A DNA stretch of 64,000 nt from the NCBI RefSeq assembly GCF_043290135.1, contig NC_134700.1, positions 155,512,053 to 155,576,052 on the forward strand. Reading direction: 5' to 3'. Shown here piece after piece: positions 22,755 to 37,896 of the stretch; within the stretch, counting starts at the first letter, position 1, and the number at the start of each line of letters is the position of its first letter. The notes beneath the pieces are model-generated. The model did not search any database and was not told the origin of the DNA. It saw only the letters and a program-made list of their open reading frames with translations. Source of the stretch: Rhipicephalus microplus (taxonomy: Eukaryota > Arthropoda > Arachnida > Ixodida > Ixodidae). Made by a program: the position numbers and the translations under genes.

Positions 22755-25739
22755 AAATACCATGACTAGCGGATTCAAGCAGGCAGCAGAAAGAGGTGAT
22801 TCGGAGAGGAATTAAGTCAATGTGTGGTTTAGCCAGTGTGCGAGTGCCTGTCCTTCAGTGACAGTGCGTGAGTGGCCAATGGTGATGCCGGCAAAGAAGC
22901 TTTGTTGCTGAAATGTGGTCAGTCAATCTGGAAAACCCAATGACGACGCCGAGAGAGCTGCGGTTTTGAGGAGCGTTTCCTGAAGGCGAAATCTCGAATT
23001 AGCGACTACAAACGCTGCATTTGGTGTGAGTGTTTCCTAGAAGAGAGGCATTCAAGAATAGTTTAAAGACGATTGGGCTGAGTTCGGTTGATGAGCATTC
23101 GAGCCTTTAGGAGCTGCTAAATAGTTAACGAATGAGATTGCTTTGTACGAGGGTTGATTGTGCCCGTTCATTCGAATATATCAGCGTACCTTGTTGGTTA
23201 CATTGTATTTGAGAACTGCCGAGTGTGCATGTTTGTGTGTTGTTTGTATTGCCTTATCTGGGAGTATATTTACTTGTGTTATCAACTCTTGGCCCTACCT
23301 CGGTCTTTGGACCACAACAGCATTTGCTAGCACATCTTTCTTGTCCCCTTCCCTAATCCCCCAGAGTCGGGTAGCCAACCAAACGTCTTTCTGGTTAACC
23401 TCACTGTCTTCTCCCTTTTGTTGCTTCCTCCTTCCTGCGAGCACACCAAATGTAATAACACTGAGTTGTCTCCGATTTCATGGTGCATTTTTTTATTGGG
23501 GGAGGAGTTATACGTCAGCCCTTGAAATCCGCCCGATGATTCACACCCTATTAACGGGATCAGTGACAGCAGCAGAGCTAACGACGAAACGCTGCCACTC
23601 TGTGTAGTGCCAAGCACCATCGCCAACGCACCTGGGCTCTTTCTTGCCAAAGAATTTCGGTTTGATGGCTGCCTTCGTCAGGGGAAACTTCATTTTCCTC
23701 GGAATTTCCAACTATGCACTCGAGGCTACTAAGTGCGTCTTTGAATTGATAAATATGACATCGGAGTTGTGATTATTGGCAATGACAGCAATGCGTGTGC
23801 GCCAAAAATCATAGAAAGCCCTCGCGTACTGCTGTTGTAAACATGGTCTAAGGAAAGCGTCAGCTCGTTGAAACTAATCAAGAACATTTTATTACAATAT
23901 CTTTGAGAGTCATCGCGTTTCGAGTGGACGTGAAACCTCTTCACTGCGCTGAGGCCAAAGTCACTGAAAAATTAAACCACTGAAATCTTTTTCAATATCA
24001 ACATGTCGCCTATGTAGTAATACTTGTTCCGTTACGAACACAAATGAGAACAATGCCAGAGGAATATTTTTACTCTGCAGGCAGTAAAATGAGTAAAAGT
24101 GTCAGCTTTCTGCAGCTTGCCCATATCCTAGTTTAGGAACATTAATGCGTGTTTAGGAAACCTTACAGTGGAGCGAAAGAAGGTGAAAAGTACAAGAAAG
24201 ATCGTCGGCAGACAGACCTGTTTTTTTACATTACATACGAGGACTCGAGAACAATTCATACAGAAGCAGAACACAAACTGAGAGAGGGAAGAGTAAAGCC
24301 AAGAAATGACATATTCACGCCAAGGCACATTGCAAGAAGCTTAAAAGTCCCAACTGTCGCAAATACAAAGCAATGTGAAAGTACAGCTATTTCACCGCAG
24401 TGACAACTGTATCGCTCTAAGCCAACACGTCTTACTCGTGATTTCACGTTGGCTTAACAAAATATGTGGTTGCAACCAACGCTATACAGCTGTTCTGCGT
24501 CAGAAACACATATACACAAGGATTCTGAAAGAAAAAAAACAATGTACCATGCATTAAAGCACTATATTGTCCGCAACAGAAAAAAAAGAACGTCGCCGAG
24601 AAAGCAATATGACATTGAGCAAGGGAAAGAAAATGAAGCACTAACTTTGTAGTGTTCAATCAAAACACTACGACGGATTTTCAAAGTGACAGCAGTGCCA
24701 TGTTGGTCAGGTGCTTTTCGTTCGATGTGATAGGGGACGGAGAGGAAGGAGGTGGCTTATTCCCTTAAAAGATGGCAGCCTCACTAGGTTTTTGGCCAAC
24801 ACTGTTGATTGACCCTTCTTTGAAGAAACTCTGCGCTAACGCTAAAATTCAAACGCCAGAAGTCTTCATCTTTTCTTCCTCCTCTCTACCGCAGCGCACG
24901 CACTCCGCGTAGTTGGTAAGATAATAGTAAAATAAAGCTGAATTGTCAAAACGAGGTATACAGCAGAGAAACCTCTTGACAACGTCTCTCAGACTTTCTC
25001 GCGAAGCAGAAAACAAACATACGTTTGAAATTTTTCTGCAAGTTTGACGTGGTCCCGCTCTTATTGTGAGCAAAGGCATAATACTTTTCGTGCCATCATT
25101 TCATCTATGAAACAGTGCCCATCACTGCTCATGCAGCAGTTTTCGGTTCGTTTGCATTCGAACCATCCTTACCCCCTGGAACATCTCTTGGCATTTCCAG
25201 AACGTTGTAAGCTTGGCAGCCTGAGGACAGGTTCGAACTATTTCCCCGTTCCTGAGACTTCGAAGAAAGTGACAATCAAACTAGAAAGAATTACATTCTT
25301 TATTGGCCGATCCCGTCCTCAGCGAATAAAAACACACGTAGTACATAGAGAAGTGAGCTCGGTAATCATCCATTGCGAAATATAACCTATGGCTGAAATT
25401 TGGAGAAGCTGCCTCATCAGCTGTCTTTAACACATCCGTGGAACACATCGCTAGCACCTGTGAACTTACAGGTTGTAAATAGATGGCTTTGGCGTCGCAA
25501 GGTTGCCATTCTATGTAACACTGGTGAAGTTCGTTTATTTTCCGCTGTTCATTCTTGGTTTTTCAATTATCAGGTGGGTGAGCAGCATGGCTTCAACACG
25601 CTAAATATATATGGAGAGATCCAGGTTGTCTTCATTTCGGGACGTTCGGCAGCATGACGGCATGTAATGTTGCCAGAATTGTTTTAAACTCTGGTTTTAG
25701 GGCAGTCATACGCCTGGTTTCATGCACTTCCATGTGATA
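22755..25739. other. No supportable gene
   Basis: Flank of the I-group element followed by ordinary sequence. A 149-codon plus frame at 23158-23607 crosses a dispersed-repeat motif and is not credible as a gene. Confidence 0.5.
23366..23430 (+). repeat. Short dispersed repeat with GGTTAACCTC core (copy 2)
   Basis: GTAGCCAACCAAACG, then TCTGGTTAACCTCACTG, then TTCTCCC. This is co-linear with the minus-strand copy at 16322-16395. Confidence 0.45.
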
Positions 25740-25744
25740 GGAGA

Positions 25745-26035
25745 AGTGTGTTGTGTTTAGAAAAAGTGTTTAACACTTTAGAGTACTTGGTACTTTACTA
25801 TGGGATAGCAAAAGCCATCCCAGTCCTGTGGGAGCTTTGTGTGTGTAGAAAAAGTTGTTAACGATTTAGAAAACTTGGTACTCTACTATGGGAGAGCATA
25901 AGGCCATCCCGTGGGTTGAGAACATCATTGCGTATGCCCAGCTTTGTAGCATGTGTGTTTAGAAAAAGTGTGTAGCGATTTAGAGTACTAATTACTTTAC
26001 TATAGGAGAGCTTAAAGCTATCCCGTGGCTAAGCT
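25745..26035 (+). repeat. Three imperfect copies of a ~100-bp repeat (TTTAGAAAAAGTG unit)
   Basis: The string TAGAAAAAGTGTTTAAC, then TTTAGAGTACTTGGTACTTTACTATGGGA, GAGCA/TAGCA and CCATCCC recurs at about 25758, 25849 and 25960. Spacers of different lengths separate the copies. A more diverged copy lies at 46466-46555. Unit function is unknown. Confidence 0.75.
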
Positions 26036-26040
26036 AAGAA

Positions 26041-28033
26041 GAATTTTTACACCCTTAACGGTACTCTAAACGGCACCAAGGTCAAGTCTTTCATTATGCG
26101 AAGGCATACAGTTACAACGTGTGCGCCACGGCTTTATTCAAATGCTCTATAATGTTGCTCGTACACATGCTGTTAGCAAGCGACAATCTGGTTATTACTT
26201 GCCTGACTGTATTCCAGAATGGCTTGAAGTACACTGTTGTAAAAGCCGTTTTTTGTCAGACATTATGAATTTTATTACACCTAGTCATATATAGACGCAC
26301 TTTCTCTACAAGGAAGTTGCACAAAAGTAAGTGATATCAGTCGATCAGGCATGTTAGTCATCTACGACTAGGTAAAACAGGCGTGTGACTGCATGCGAAA
26401 GCCGAGTACCAGACAACCTATAATTGATTGCAATTGTACGTGGATCTACCGAGAGCTTATTTCCTCATGACTTCATGCGATCAGACTGTTGGCGTAAATA
26501 ATTCTAACGGAATGACAAAAATTTGATAAAGAAATAATGTTCTCATTATTTGTATATTAAGAAGTTGTGTAGGAATCCTCTAAGTTTCCATCGATGCGAG
26601 AGAAGACGAACGTGTGGCTACGGTGCATGCCACAGTTTTTCACATCTAAAAGCGTGTCCAAGGTAAATGCAACCAATAGTGAAGCACCCATTCAACACCA
26701 GACATATAGAAACTGGCAGGTCTTCAGTTTCTGATGACCTGCCAGTTCCATCTGTTTTTCGCGAGACCACTTCTTGCGGAGTAAAAAGAAATATCATGTG
26801 ACGCAATATCCGATGTACTAATGACGTAATTTTTGGCACTTGCGTGAAATGTAACCTAAAATAGTTTTTGTGGGCCCTTAATAGCTAAGAATTTGAGCTA
26901 AGGTGCGCCAGCGAGTCTTTGACAAGCATGCGTCACGTTGACGCCAGCTGAACTGATGATGACTCATGAATATAGACGATATGTTTAAGTGTAGTGTTAT
27001 TTAGTTGGCCTTGGTTCGATTAGGAAACTGAGCCTTCGAACATTTGTTCTACGTTCGTGGGGTCAACATGCGCATTAAACTAGACTGCCGCGTACCTTTC
27101 CGATTTGTATCTTTGTTTGTTTGCTTCGCAGACAGGCAGGTTCTTTACAGTGTAAGTTCCCTGTGCTCCAGGTCTAACAACAAGAAACGACGTCAATATT
27201 AGCACCGAAATTATGACTTATGTTATCTTCAATGGTCACAACAACTTAATCCCATTTCACTCTACACAATGAGTATCAGGTGTGGAAATAGGCTGAAAAG
27301 AGCTCCGATGTATTGCCGTAACGTGCAACGTATACATGTATGAAAATTGTAGCACAATGGATACCTTAGTGATCTGCTCACCAATTGCAGTAAAAATAGA
27401 AGACACTGCCTGTCCACGAAAGAAGTCGGGCCGCAGGAATACTGATTCACGAAATACCAGTGACCCTATATACCTAGCCATTGCTTCGGTGCTTAATCTA
27501 GAAGACATGGGTCGCCACGTGTATACGTGTCATCGCAGGCATGCCAATGCAGGCGAGCCTTACGGGTGCGCCTCTCCTTGCACCGCAAGGACTGCAGCAG
27601 CTTCAATCAATCTTAGCGGCATGAGTTTTTCTCAGAGGCCGCCAAGAAAATAGCTTTGTAATATATGAATATCACCATTAAGTCCTTGCACACTGCATCA
27701 ACATGATATTGTTGCAGAAAAATTCACGTACCTCCACGAATTGGACAATGACGAGTGGTCGAGGCTAAGTCTTATGGTTCATAATGTCTACATTGAAGTC
27801 GCTGAACAGTGTAAAGGATGGACAGATGGACAGACGGACTGATGCACGGACAAGGCTCGAACCGAAGGATCTTTGCCCCTAATAAGTGTTATGTGCAAAA
27901 CAAAGTTGCTGCTCCACCCTTGAAGTTACCCCATAACTCACTCTGCTAATGTCACCAGCAATAGATTCTAAAAAAATTATCGGGGAAGGCTCGTGACCTA
28001 TTTGGATCAGCCATGAAAGTGTCACCAGATTTG
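26041..28033. other. No supportable gene
   Basis: AT-rich sequence. GGTCTTCAGTTTCTGATGACCTGCCAG near 26720 contains a local palindrome. Frames of up to about 105 codons (27336-27653) lack motifs. Confidence 0.5.
27815..27885 (-). repeat. Fragment of the composite minisatellite repeat (copy C)
   Basis: On the minus strand this reads TTAGGGGCAAAGATCC, then a short GGAC/CTGTCC tetranucleotide stretch, as in the start of copy A at 3911. The middle of the unit is missing. Confidence 0.4.
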
Positions 28034-28271
28034 TTTGATTGATATGTGGGGTTTAACGTGCCAAAACCACCATATGATTATGAGAGACGCCGTAGTGGAG
28101 GGCTCCGGAAATTTCGGTCACCGGGGGTTCTTTAACGTGCGCCCAAATCTGAGCACACTGGCCTATAACATTTCCGCCTCCATCGATAATGCAGCTGCCG
28201 CAGCCGGGATTCCATCCCGCGAACTGCGGGTCAGCAGCCGAGTACCTTAGCCACTAGACCACCGCGGCGGA
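28034..28271 (-). mobile_element. Ruka-like tRNA-derived SINE, copy 4
   Basis: The minus strand begins CCGCCGCGGTGGTCTAGTGGC, passes a B box close to GCGGGATGGAATCCC and the GAACCCCCGGTGACCGAAAT body, and ends CCACATATCAATCAAAC. It has the same co-linear layout as the other copies, with moderate divergence. No clear target-site duplication was found. Confidence 0.88.
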
Positions 28272-31200
28272 GTGAATGCGTCGACGGGCACACGTGAGTT
28301 GCTAATGAATGCTCGCCCATCGCATAATTTCTGCGGGTACCAATGAAAGCGTTTGGTGTTAGATGTTTACCGCACCCTGCCGTTGCCCACACTGTACCCA
28401 ACGTGTTCACATTTGTTGAAACGCAGCTCACAACTTGGTGTACAGCAAAAATTAAATTCTCACCACGGTCAATCGAGAACAAATGCAACTGGCGAACACC
28501 GCAACACATGAGGGGGTGCGTTCGTGAACGAGTATTACGAGCGCACCTTCTCGTACACCACCAGGGATGCACAGAATAACAACAGGGTTCACCTACATGT
28601 CTCGATGGGGCGCTAAGTAAAAGACTGTTCATAGTAATGAAATACTGTCATAAATTTTGTGCAAATTGCTCGTACATAATATATATTGTTCGGGGAACAA
28701 ACAGTTAATAGAAAAACATGAAGGTTGCTCCGCCATTATTTTGAACTCGTGTTTTTGCCTTTACTTTTTTATATTTCCACATGTGCAGACAGTCAACCTT
28801 AAACCATGGTACCTACAACTGTTCTTGCTGATGTCCAGTTCTCTGGTGATTTAGGCAAGTATACTGTGCGCCTTGGCTCCCATTTTTTTCTTCTGATAAT
28901 TTCTACACACGTACTACCCCTACAGCACACAAAGACATAGGCCCGTGGTGTGGGAGAACACCAACGCTCTACCACTTGACAACGGGATGTAGGGATAAAA
29001 CAGAAGTGCAGGAGGAAGATAACAGCCGGTTGAAGGGGGAGGCAATGCTGTCCTGCCCTGCCCTCGGGGACCAGCTGAGGCTAGTCAGTAGGGCTGTAAG
29101 GATGGCGAGAGCCAGCGATGCTTTGAAATAGGGGCCTCGACACGTCTCGCGGTCCTTTTTTAGCGGCAACGCAGTCACGCAAATCAAGTTTTGTTCTTCT
29201 TTTTCTTGCCGATGTCACTCGCAATACGTTCTCGACCGCTTCCCGCCCGAACCTTCGCGACCTATCAGGATCGACCTGGGGCTAACTACGCAGAACATGG
29301 GGGCAAAAAAGTTAGGGTTCATAACTTACTATTGTCGACTGCAATAGGCAGCACCATGGCATATATAAGATCCGCTTTCGAACACAGAAACTTGCTAGAA
29401 ACCGCGTTTTTTTATGAGTGAAGAAGAAAGAGACCTTCAATGGCCAGGCGTGCGAATGGTCTTTCGATACTTGTTTGGCACCGTTATGTGGCAGCGCATG
29501 CGAGACAGTCGCGGTATGTTTATTGAGAAATATTTAGGTGTTCTCGTAAGAAAAATGGGTGAGACTTTAGCGGAAAAGAATGAGAGGTAACAAACTTGCG
29601 TGTTCTTTTTATTCGCCTTTTTTATTTACTTGCACCATCTACAGTTTTCTACTACAAAACATTGACAACTCACACCAGCGTCATGCAGGCGCTTTGGTGA
29701 TTGCATGAAACAGCGTGAGAGGGCGCCCCGGGGCATACCGCTGGGGTTCGTCCAAGTTGCTATTGGGAACTTCGGAGCGCACGGGGTAAACAATTTCTTT
29801 GTTTTTATACAGCGGAGCAGCCGGTCGTGGTAACTGGCCATGTTGCAGCAAGCCAATTCTCGCTTTTCATTCGGCGCATTCTGAACTGGCTAGGCGATGC
29901 ATTGAGAATTCCTTCTTTACAATCAATTCGGGCAAATTTCGCGAACACAAGATGTTAGAAAGTGATCAGAAGCAATGTCTAACGCTAACTTTGCCTCGGT
30001 ACCCTGACCATATGTGCATGTTTTTGTCGCTGTAAGTTTGTTGCGGGATTTTCAGTAAAGTGTCCACATTAATGTAGGCCAACCTGCTAGATACAGAATT
30101 TCGCTGTCTTATGTTTGTAAAAAATTAATACATGCATAAAACAGCCCAAAATATGGAAAAAGTAGCTCATTGAGTGAGAGTGCCAATCCGTTTCTCAGCG
30201 TCACAAAATTGAGCAGTTTGTGCAAAATGTTTGTCCCAGCGTCCAGGCCCAATGATGGGTGTACTACAAATAGTGCAAATAAGTTCACAGATTGTCTTTG
30301 TAACGTAGTTTATCAGCTGCCCATGTGATGTCGAAAATATTACGTTGTTCAGACGGGTAAATCTTTAAATGAAATGTTGAAAGAATTTCAATAAAATGTT
30401 GATTGCTGAAAGAAAGGGTGGCTGTACACTCACCGTAGTTCGTCTGGGTGTCGACCAAAATATTCAAATTTTAGCATTGTCGCAAAATGCAGAGATTACC
30501 CCACACGTGAAATCATCGGGCACGCAAGATTTTATTATATAAAAGATGATTGTATCAGTACCCTCTTCGTCGCTCTCACAGAAAAAGAAGATGTGTGCCT
30601 ATGTTCGTCCACGTGATGAAATTTTGTAAGATAATTGTGCTCCATGCCAGGCTGTTGTCACAGGCTGTAAAGAATAAAAACTAAAGATTATACAAGGAAT
30701 AAATTGTTGGAAGTTCAGCGTACTGTGTCCTGTATTTTGTTCCCTCCTTTCGGTTGCACTAATTTGCACTCATAAATGGTATCTAATGATAATGCGAGCT
30801 CTAGGGGGGTTTCTTTCACGTAATAGAATGTTAGTGTCTGCACCTCATATTAGGAAAGTGCTGCGGCAGGAACAGAAAACAGGCAAGCTAAGCCGCTCTT
30901 CACATTTCACCAATTTGCCAAAAACATTGACGTGTGAGGCAGGAAGGAGATTGGATTTATCGAACTGTCTCACTCTGCTGTCTGTGCGAGCTCGAATAGA
31001 TATGCATCGAAATAGAAGCATCTCTATTCGGTAACCACGAACTTCTCCTAGCTTACGGGGCCTGCTCTCATGGCGATGGCAAAGCCGCAAAAACTCTCCA
31101 TTGACATGTAGTACACCGTAGGTTATGCGCGCTAGATTGCTTCGGCCTGTTCATAAGAAGAGTACAGGAGAGGAGAAGGAACAAAAAAAAAACACCTTTG

Positions 31201-33069
31201 CCCTTTGGTGCAAGTAGTAGCTCTCTTATCTCCGAGACCATACTTCAGATATGCCTTTCGCACACCACACCCTTCACACACACACAAGCAGACACATACA
31301 AATGCACGATCACGCTATTTTCTTTCCTCTGCTCTTATTTTTCTACGCTATAATCTATACATCTCAGAAACAGCAGCCGTATTTATTATTCTCTTTCATC
31401 CCACTTCAAACTCAATTTCGTGTAAGGCACTCTTTCAGGTGCTATGGTGGATGACGGTGTTTGTTGACGTAGCCCTACTCGAACGTTTCCCGTCAAGATT
31501 GCACATGACATTGGTGAGATAGATGCAACTCAAGGTCGGCAGTACTCACGGTGCGAACCTATACCAGTGGCTCGCAATCTACCCTTGCCTCTACAGATAC
31601 ACGCGCATCAGACAACAGCGCACACTATATTATTTGTTCTTGACGTGGCTTCCCAGCAAGTGTATGGCCTTTCAGAGCGCAGTATAGACAATATCGGAAG
31701 AATGTTTGACTGACATTGCTTCATGTTTTGGCCAGCTACGGGTATACTAACTGCGTTGGTATCAAACTGTACGAACCGCCTTCACACACCCTGTCAGAGC
31801 TTACTAGTAGCAGAAAGTTGCGTTCTGACGTATTTTCCCCAAAACACGCGTGTCTGCTGTTGGCTGAACCGCTCCCCTGAACCTACCCATCACGACTTCT
31901 CCGACACCTTTCCCTTTCCGGCAAGAATTAACACCGTCTTTCTAGCCACAACATAGCGTAACCTTCCCATCCCCCTTTTTTAATATGCCTCACCATCGCC
32001 ACGTTGCGAAAAATTACAGCCTGCACAGAGCAAATACCGGCGGACAGCGACAGGTCTACTGAGTGCAGCTTCACTGTTGAAATCAATACAGAGTCGCACT
32101 GAGTATTCTGTTCTTGAACAATGCCATAACCTCCTCAAATAGGAGTGATTGAGAGACAGGACATTTATAGAGGCCAAAAATTTGCCGCAGTTTCAGCCGC
32201 GTTTCGTTTGAGATGCTGATTGCGTTTTTCTTAAAACAGCCAAAGATGTTATGAAGCGTTACGTTAATAAATATTGTGTATTGAAAAGTTACTGGCATTG
32301 CAAACGTGGGGTACACTATATCATTTTAAAATTACCACTTGTCAGGTCATACAAGGCGGCTTCAAGGTGAAAGCCACCTTGCATTTTTCTCCTCAGTTGC
32401 TATAAAGCTTATAAATTATGCGTGATGCATTTGTGTATGCTAAACGTTTCCAGGTAAGTTGATGCCTGCAGCGCGAAGCGCTCTCCGCCTTGTGCAGTGT
32501 ACCGCCGCATTAACCTAAGATGACTGCACACATATGTCGGGAGCTAAGTGTATATTCTTTTGGTAGCAAACAACAACGTCTGAAAAAACGCCCCTTTACC
32601 CTACGCCATTGTTCTGCAAAACGCGAAAGAGGCGTGGCAATTCCTCGAAAGCGATACAGAGGCGTTTCCGGAAGCGCATTGTGTTGATTGGCTCGAACAA
32701 TAAAGGCATTTCACGCGTACGCTCGAGAGTAACTGCCTTCTGTTTAGCCTAGGAATGACCGAGCCTTTTCCTGCAAGCCTATATGCGATCTTTCATGTGT
32801 GGGACAAAGGCGATTAGGGAAAGAATGCCTGCTAAATAGCCTCACTTATCAATTTATAGAAAAAGCTTCTCTGCGACGTGGCGTGTATACATGAAATAGA
32901 ACACTGTAGCCACCAAAAGTGTGGCCAACAATTTCGCTTTCGGGATGTTATCTGGAATATTCAAAATATTTTAACCTTACTTCATTATGGTTGTTCATAT
33001 TTATTGCGTGAACAAGGAATAAGTACGCTACTACCCGTGGTGCTGGTACTGTTGCCAAAAAGAAGTGTC
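28272..33069. other. No supportable gene
   Basis: Nearly 5 kb without an identifiable element. The longest frame (133 codons, minus, 28231-28632) overlaps the Ruka edge and has no domain. A CA-rich patch at 31275-31300 is short. Confidence 0.5.
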
Positions 33070-33262
33070 AGGGCCCTTTGGGGGGCAAAACTCTTTAGGC
33101 TCACATGATGCCCGCTGTCACCGTCATCGCGGGTTTCCGTCATCTATCTGTTTACACCATACATATGGCGTTCATAGCATGCAAAGATCACACTTTGTCC
33201 GTCGACCTGTTCGCCTGACCATCTGGACATCTGTCCGTGCGTCCGTCAAAGTGTCCATCCAA
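33070..33262 (+). repeat. Composite minisatellite repeat, short copy D
   Basis: GGGCCCTTTGGGGGGCAAAACTC resembles the GGGGCGAAGCTC start of copy A. About 110 bp later comes a short CTGTCCGTGCGTCCGTC tetranucleotide stretch. The end segment seen in copies A and B is not obvious. Confidence 0.35.
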
Positions 33263-35624
<2,362 letters not shown>

Positions 35625-35627
35625 AAG

Positions 35628-35645
35628 TGGTGGAGATGCTGGGTA
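35628..35645 (+). promoter_or_regulatory. Probable tRNA primer-binding site
   Basis: TGGTGGAGATGCTGGGTA begins three bases after the 5' LTR. The TGG is complementary to a tRNA CCA end, as in LTR-element primer sites. I do not assign the tRNA species. Confidence 0.6.
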
Positions 35646-35691
35646 CGCAAACCTGGAACTTCGAAGCCGGAAGCTGCCCACTGCATCAGCA

Positions 35692-36942
35692 ATGCCTGAT
35701 CAGACGACCGAGCAAGGCACCCCCCTGCAGAGCACTGCCCAATCTCAACTGGTCATCGTACCTACCACCCTGCGCCAACGGGATCCCCCCTTCTTCAGCG
35801 GCACCGAGTACCAAGATGTGGAAGACTGCTGGCAGCTGTTTGAAAAGGTGAGCGCCGCCAACAAGTGGGACGACACCTCGAAATTAGAGTACGTCCAATT
35901 TTATCTCAATGACGTCGTCAGGCTGTGGTGGTTCACAAACCACCATACTGAATTTACCACTTGGACCGCTTTCAAGACCATCCTTGCAGCTGTGTTCGAT
36001 CGCCCCGCAGTGCGCAAGCTGCGTGCTGAACAGCGCCTACGTGGACGAGCGCAAAGGCAGGGCGAAAACTTCACTAGCTACATTGACGATGTTATCGATT
36101 TATGCCGGCACTTTAACCCTGAGGTAACCGAACAAGACAAGATGAGGCATATCTTGAAAGGAATAGACGATTATGCCTTTCAAATGTTGCTGGCAAAGGG
36201 CCCAAGTACCGTATCCGAACTTGTGACCTTATGCCAGAACTTGGAAGAGATTCGCAAGCAACGTGCATTAGTTCGGAGGTCAACGACAGCAGACAACTCT
36301 CTCACTTTCCTGGCGGTCAGTGGTGACAGCACCCTGCTGGAGCAGATAAAAGTATATGCACGTGAAGTGGTCGTACGACAGCTATCGTGTCTCTCGTATC
36401 TGCCGACCACCGAAGCACCAACGAACCGCCTAACGCCGACCATCAGACAGGCTATTCAGGCGCAGGTCTCCGAGGCGTTGCCATTACCTACGTCTGACTC
36501 TCCCCCTACACCTGTTGCCGCGCCACTGACTTATGCGGCCGTCGCGGCAATGCCTCCGCCTTGTCTGCCATTGCATACGCCACAACCTGTGCGACCTTCC
36601 ACCGCGCCGTTTCCAGCTACACAGAAGCACGCTAGAAATCCTTGGCGCACTGCTGACAACCGGCCGATATGTTACTTTTGCGGGATTCCACGTCACGTTG
36701 CGCGTCTATGTGGTCGGCGCTTCGCAGCTAATACACCAAGATACCCTTACTACTCGTTTCGGCCTCCATACCACGTGCCTCACGTGCCACCTGAAGTTCA
36801 CGAACGCGATGCGCAAGCTGCTTCCGGCACCGGAACCTCCGCTTCTCGACGTTCTACTTCCCGCTCGCCTTCCCCTTCACCAAGTCGTCGTTCCGTGTCG
36901 CCTATGCGTCGACAACCCACCTCCATTGAGACGGAAAACTAA
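35692..36942 (+). CDS. gag: Gag polyprotein of the Ty3-family element, intact
   Basis: A 416-residue frame starts at the ATG reading MPDQTTEQG. The retrotransposon Gag domain spans about residues 25-190, with FFSGTEYQDVEDCW, LWWFTNH (near 77), RLRGRAQRQGENFTSYIDDV and RHILKGIDD. A CCHC knuckle, CYFCGIPRHVARLC, lies near residues 326-339, and the tail is Ser/Arg-rich (SRSPSPSPSRRS). It would form the particle and bind element RNA. The frame is also open upstream to 35620, but that start would lie in the LTR and lacks ATG. The stop follows GGAAAAC directly, and protease lies in the -1 frame, so programmed frameshifting is possible. It is the only undamaged coding region of the element. Confidence 0.92.
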   Translation: MPDQTTEQGTPLQSTAQSQLVIVPTTLRQRDPPFFSGTEYQDVEDCWQLFEKVSAANKWDDTSKLEYVQFYLNDVVRLWWFTNHHTEFTTWTAFKTILAAVFDRPAVRKLRAEQRLRGRAQRQGENFTSYIDDVIDLCRHFNPEVTEQDKMRHILKGIDDYAFQMLLAKGPSTVSELVTLCQNLEEIRKQRALVRRSTTADNSLTFLAVSGDSTLLEQIKVYAREVVVRQLSCLSYLPTTEAPTNRLTPTIRQAIQAQVSEALPLPTSDSPPTPVAAPLTYAAVAAMPPPCLPLHTPQPVRPSTAPFPATQKHARNPWRTADNRPICYFCGIPRHVARLCGRRFAANTPRYPYYSFRPPYHVPHVPPEVHERDAQAASGTGTSASRRSTSRSPSPSPSRRSVSPMRRQPTSIETEN

Positions 36943-36962
36943 CTGCCGCAGCTTCATAGGCA

Positions 36963-37896
36963 CGAGCTGCGTCGTCGTCTTATCGTTTAAGTCCTCGCCT
37001 GTCTCCCGCCAATCTTATCGATGTTATCGTCGAAGGTGTACGAACACTTGCACTCATCGACACCGGTGCCGCGATATCTGTGATTAGTCAAAGACTCGGC
37101 CGCTCTCTTCGTAAAGTGACCATGCTCTCTCCCGTAATTTCTCTTAGCACTGCGAGCGCCCAACAAATTGAGCCCGTCGCGGCGTGTACGGCAAAAGTGG
37201 TTATTCTAGACGTGTTGTACATCATTGAATTTCACGTGTTGGCTTCATGTTCCCACGATTTCATCCTAGGACGGGATTTCTTATCACGTCATCACGCCGT
37301 CGTTGACTGCGCTCGGGCCGAAGTGGAGCTGTTACCGTTTCGTGATGCGCCTTCTGTTGATGCGGCCGTATCTAGTGTGGCTAACCTTGTCGTCGTGACG
37401 GACATAGACCTTCCTCCTTTCAGCGCCCAGTTTGTCCCTGCCTGCAGCACTTCACTTTCTGACGCTGCCGTCCTATTCACGCCATCTGACATCTTTGGTA
37501 GCCACCACAACACATCGCTGCCATTCGCCGTTCTTGCGCTTTGTCAAGACACTACCGGAATATTTATTTCCAATCCGAACTCGTGCCCCCTCAGTTTGCA
37601 CCGCAACGAGACGCTCGGCCACATTCAGCTTATCGATGAAGGTACTATCATGCCTGCTGATTTCTTCGACACCAAGCCGAATATGAAGCTGAACGCGTTG
37701 GTTCCTCACTTTGCCTCGAACAGAGTGTCGTCTGATGCATTTCATCGTTCTAATGACTGCCATCTAGCCCCGGCTCAACGAGAGCAGCTTGTTAGCCTGT
37801 TGCACGAATTCAGGCGTTCATTTGACTTTCCCCAAGCGGTGCTAGGAAGAACGAACACCGTTGTGCACACAATTGACACAGGAAAGAGTACTCCTT
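36963..37896 (+). pseudogene. Protease and linker of the Ty3-family pol
   Basis: In the -1 frame relative to Gag, an aspartic protease is visible. The active site LALIDTGAAISVIS has its Asp at 37059-37061, and the second conserved block is HDFILGRDFL near 37260. A TAG about 20 bases after the Gag stop separates it from the Gag end, so read-through is blocked in this copy. The frame stays open into the linker before RT (HTIDTGKSTPLRQ) and then shifts at about 37897-37912. The protease would normally cut the Gag-Pol precursor. Its own core looks undamaged. Confidence 0.85.

Noticed and set aside
22813..23046. Possible ORF1 end of the I-group element (minus strand, ending GQALAHWLNHTLT)
   Set aside because: It reads plausibly but holds an in-frame stop, and it lies outside the 12-bp direct repeat that bounds the element. 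I recognise no ORF1 motif such as a zinc knuckle.
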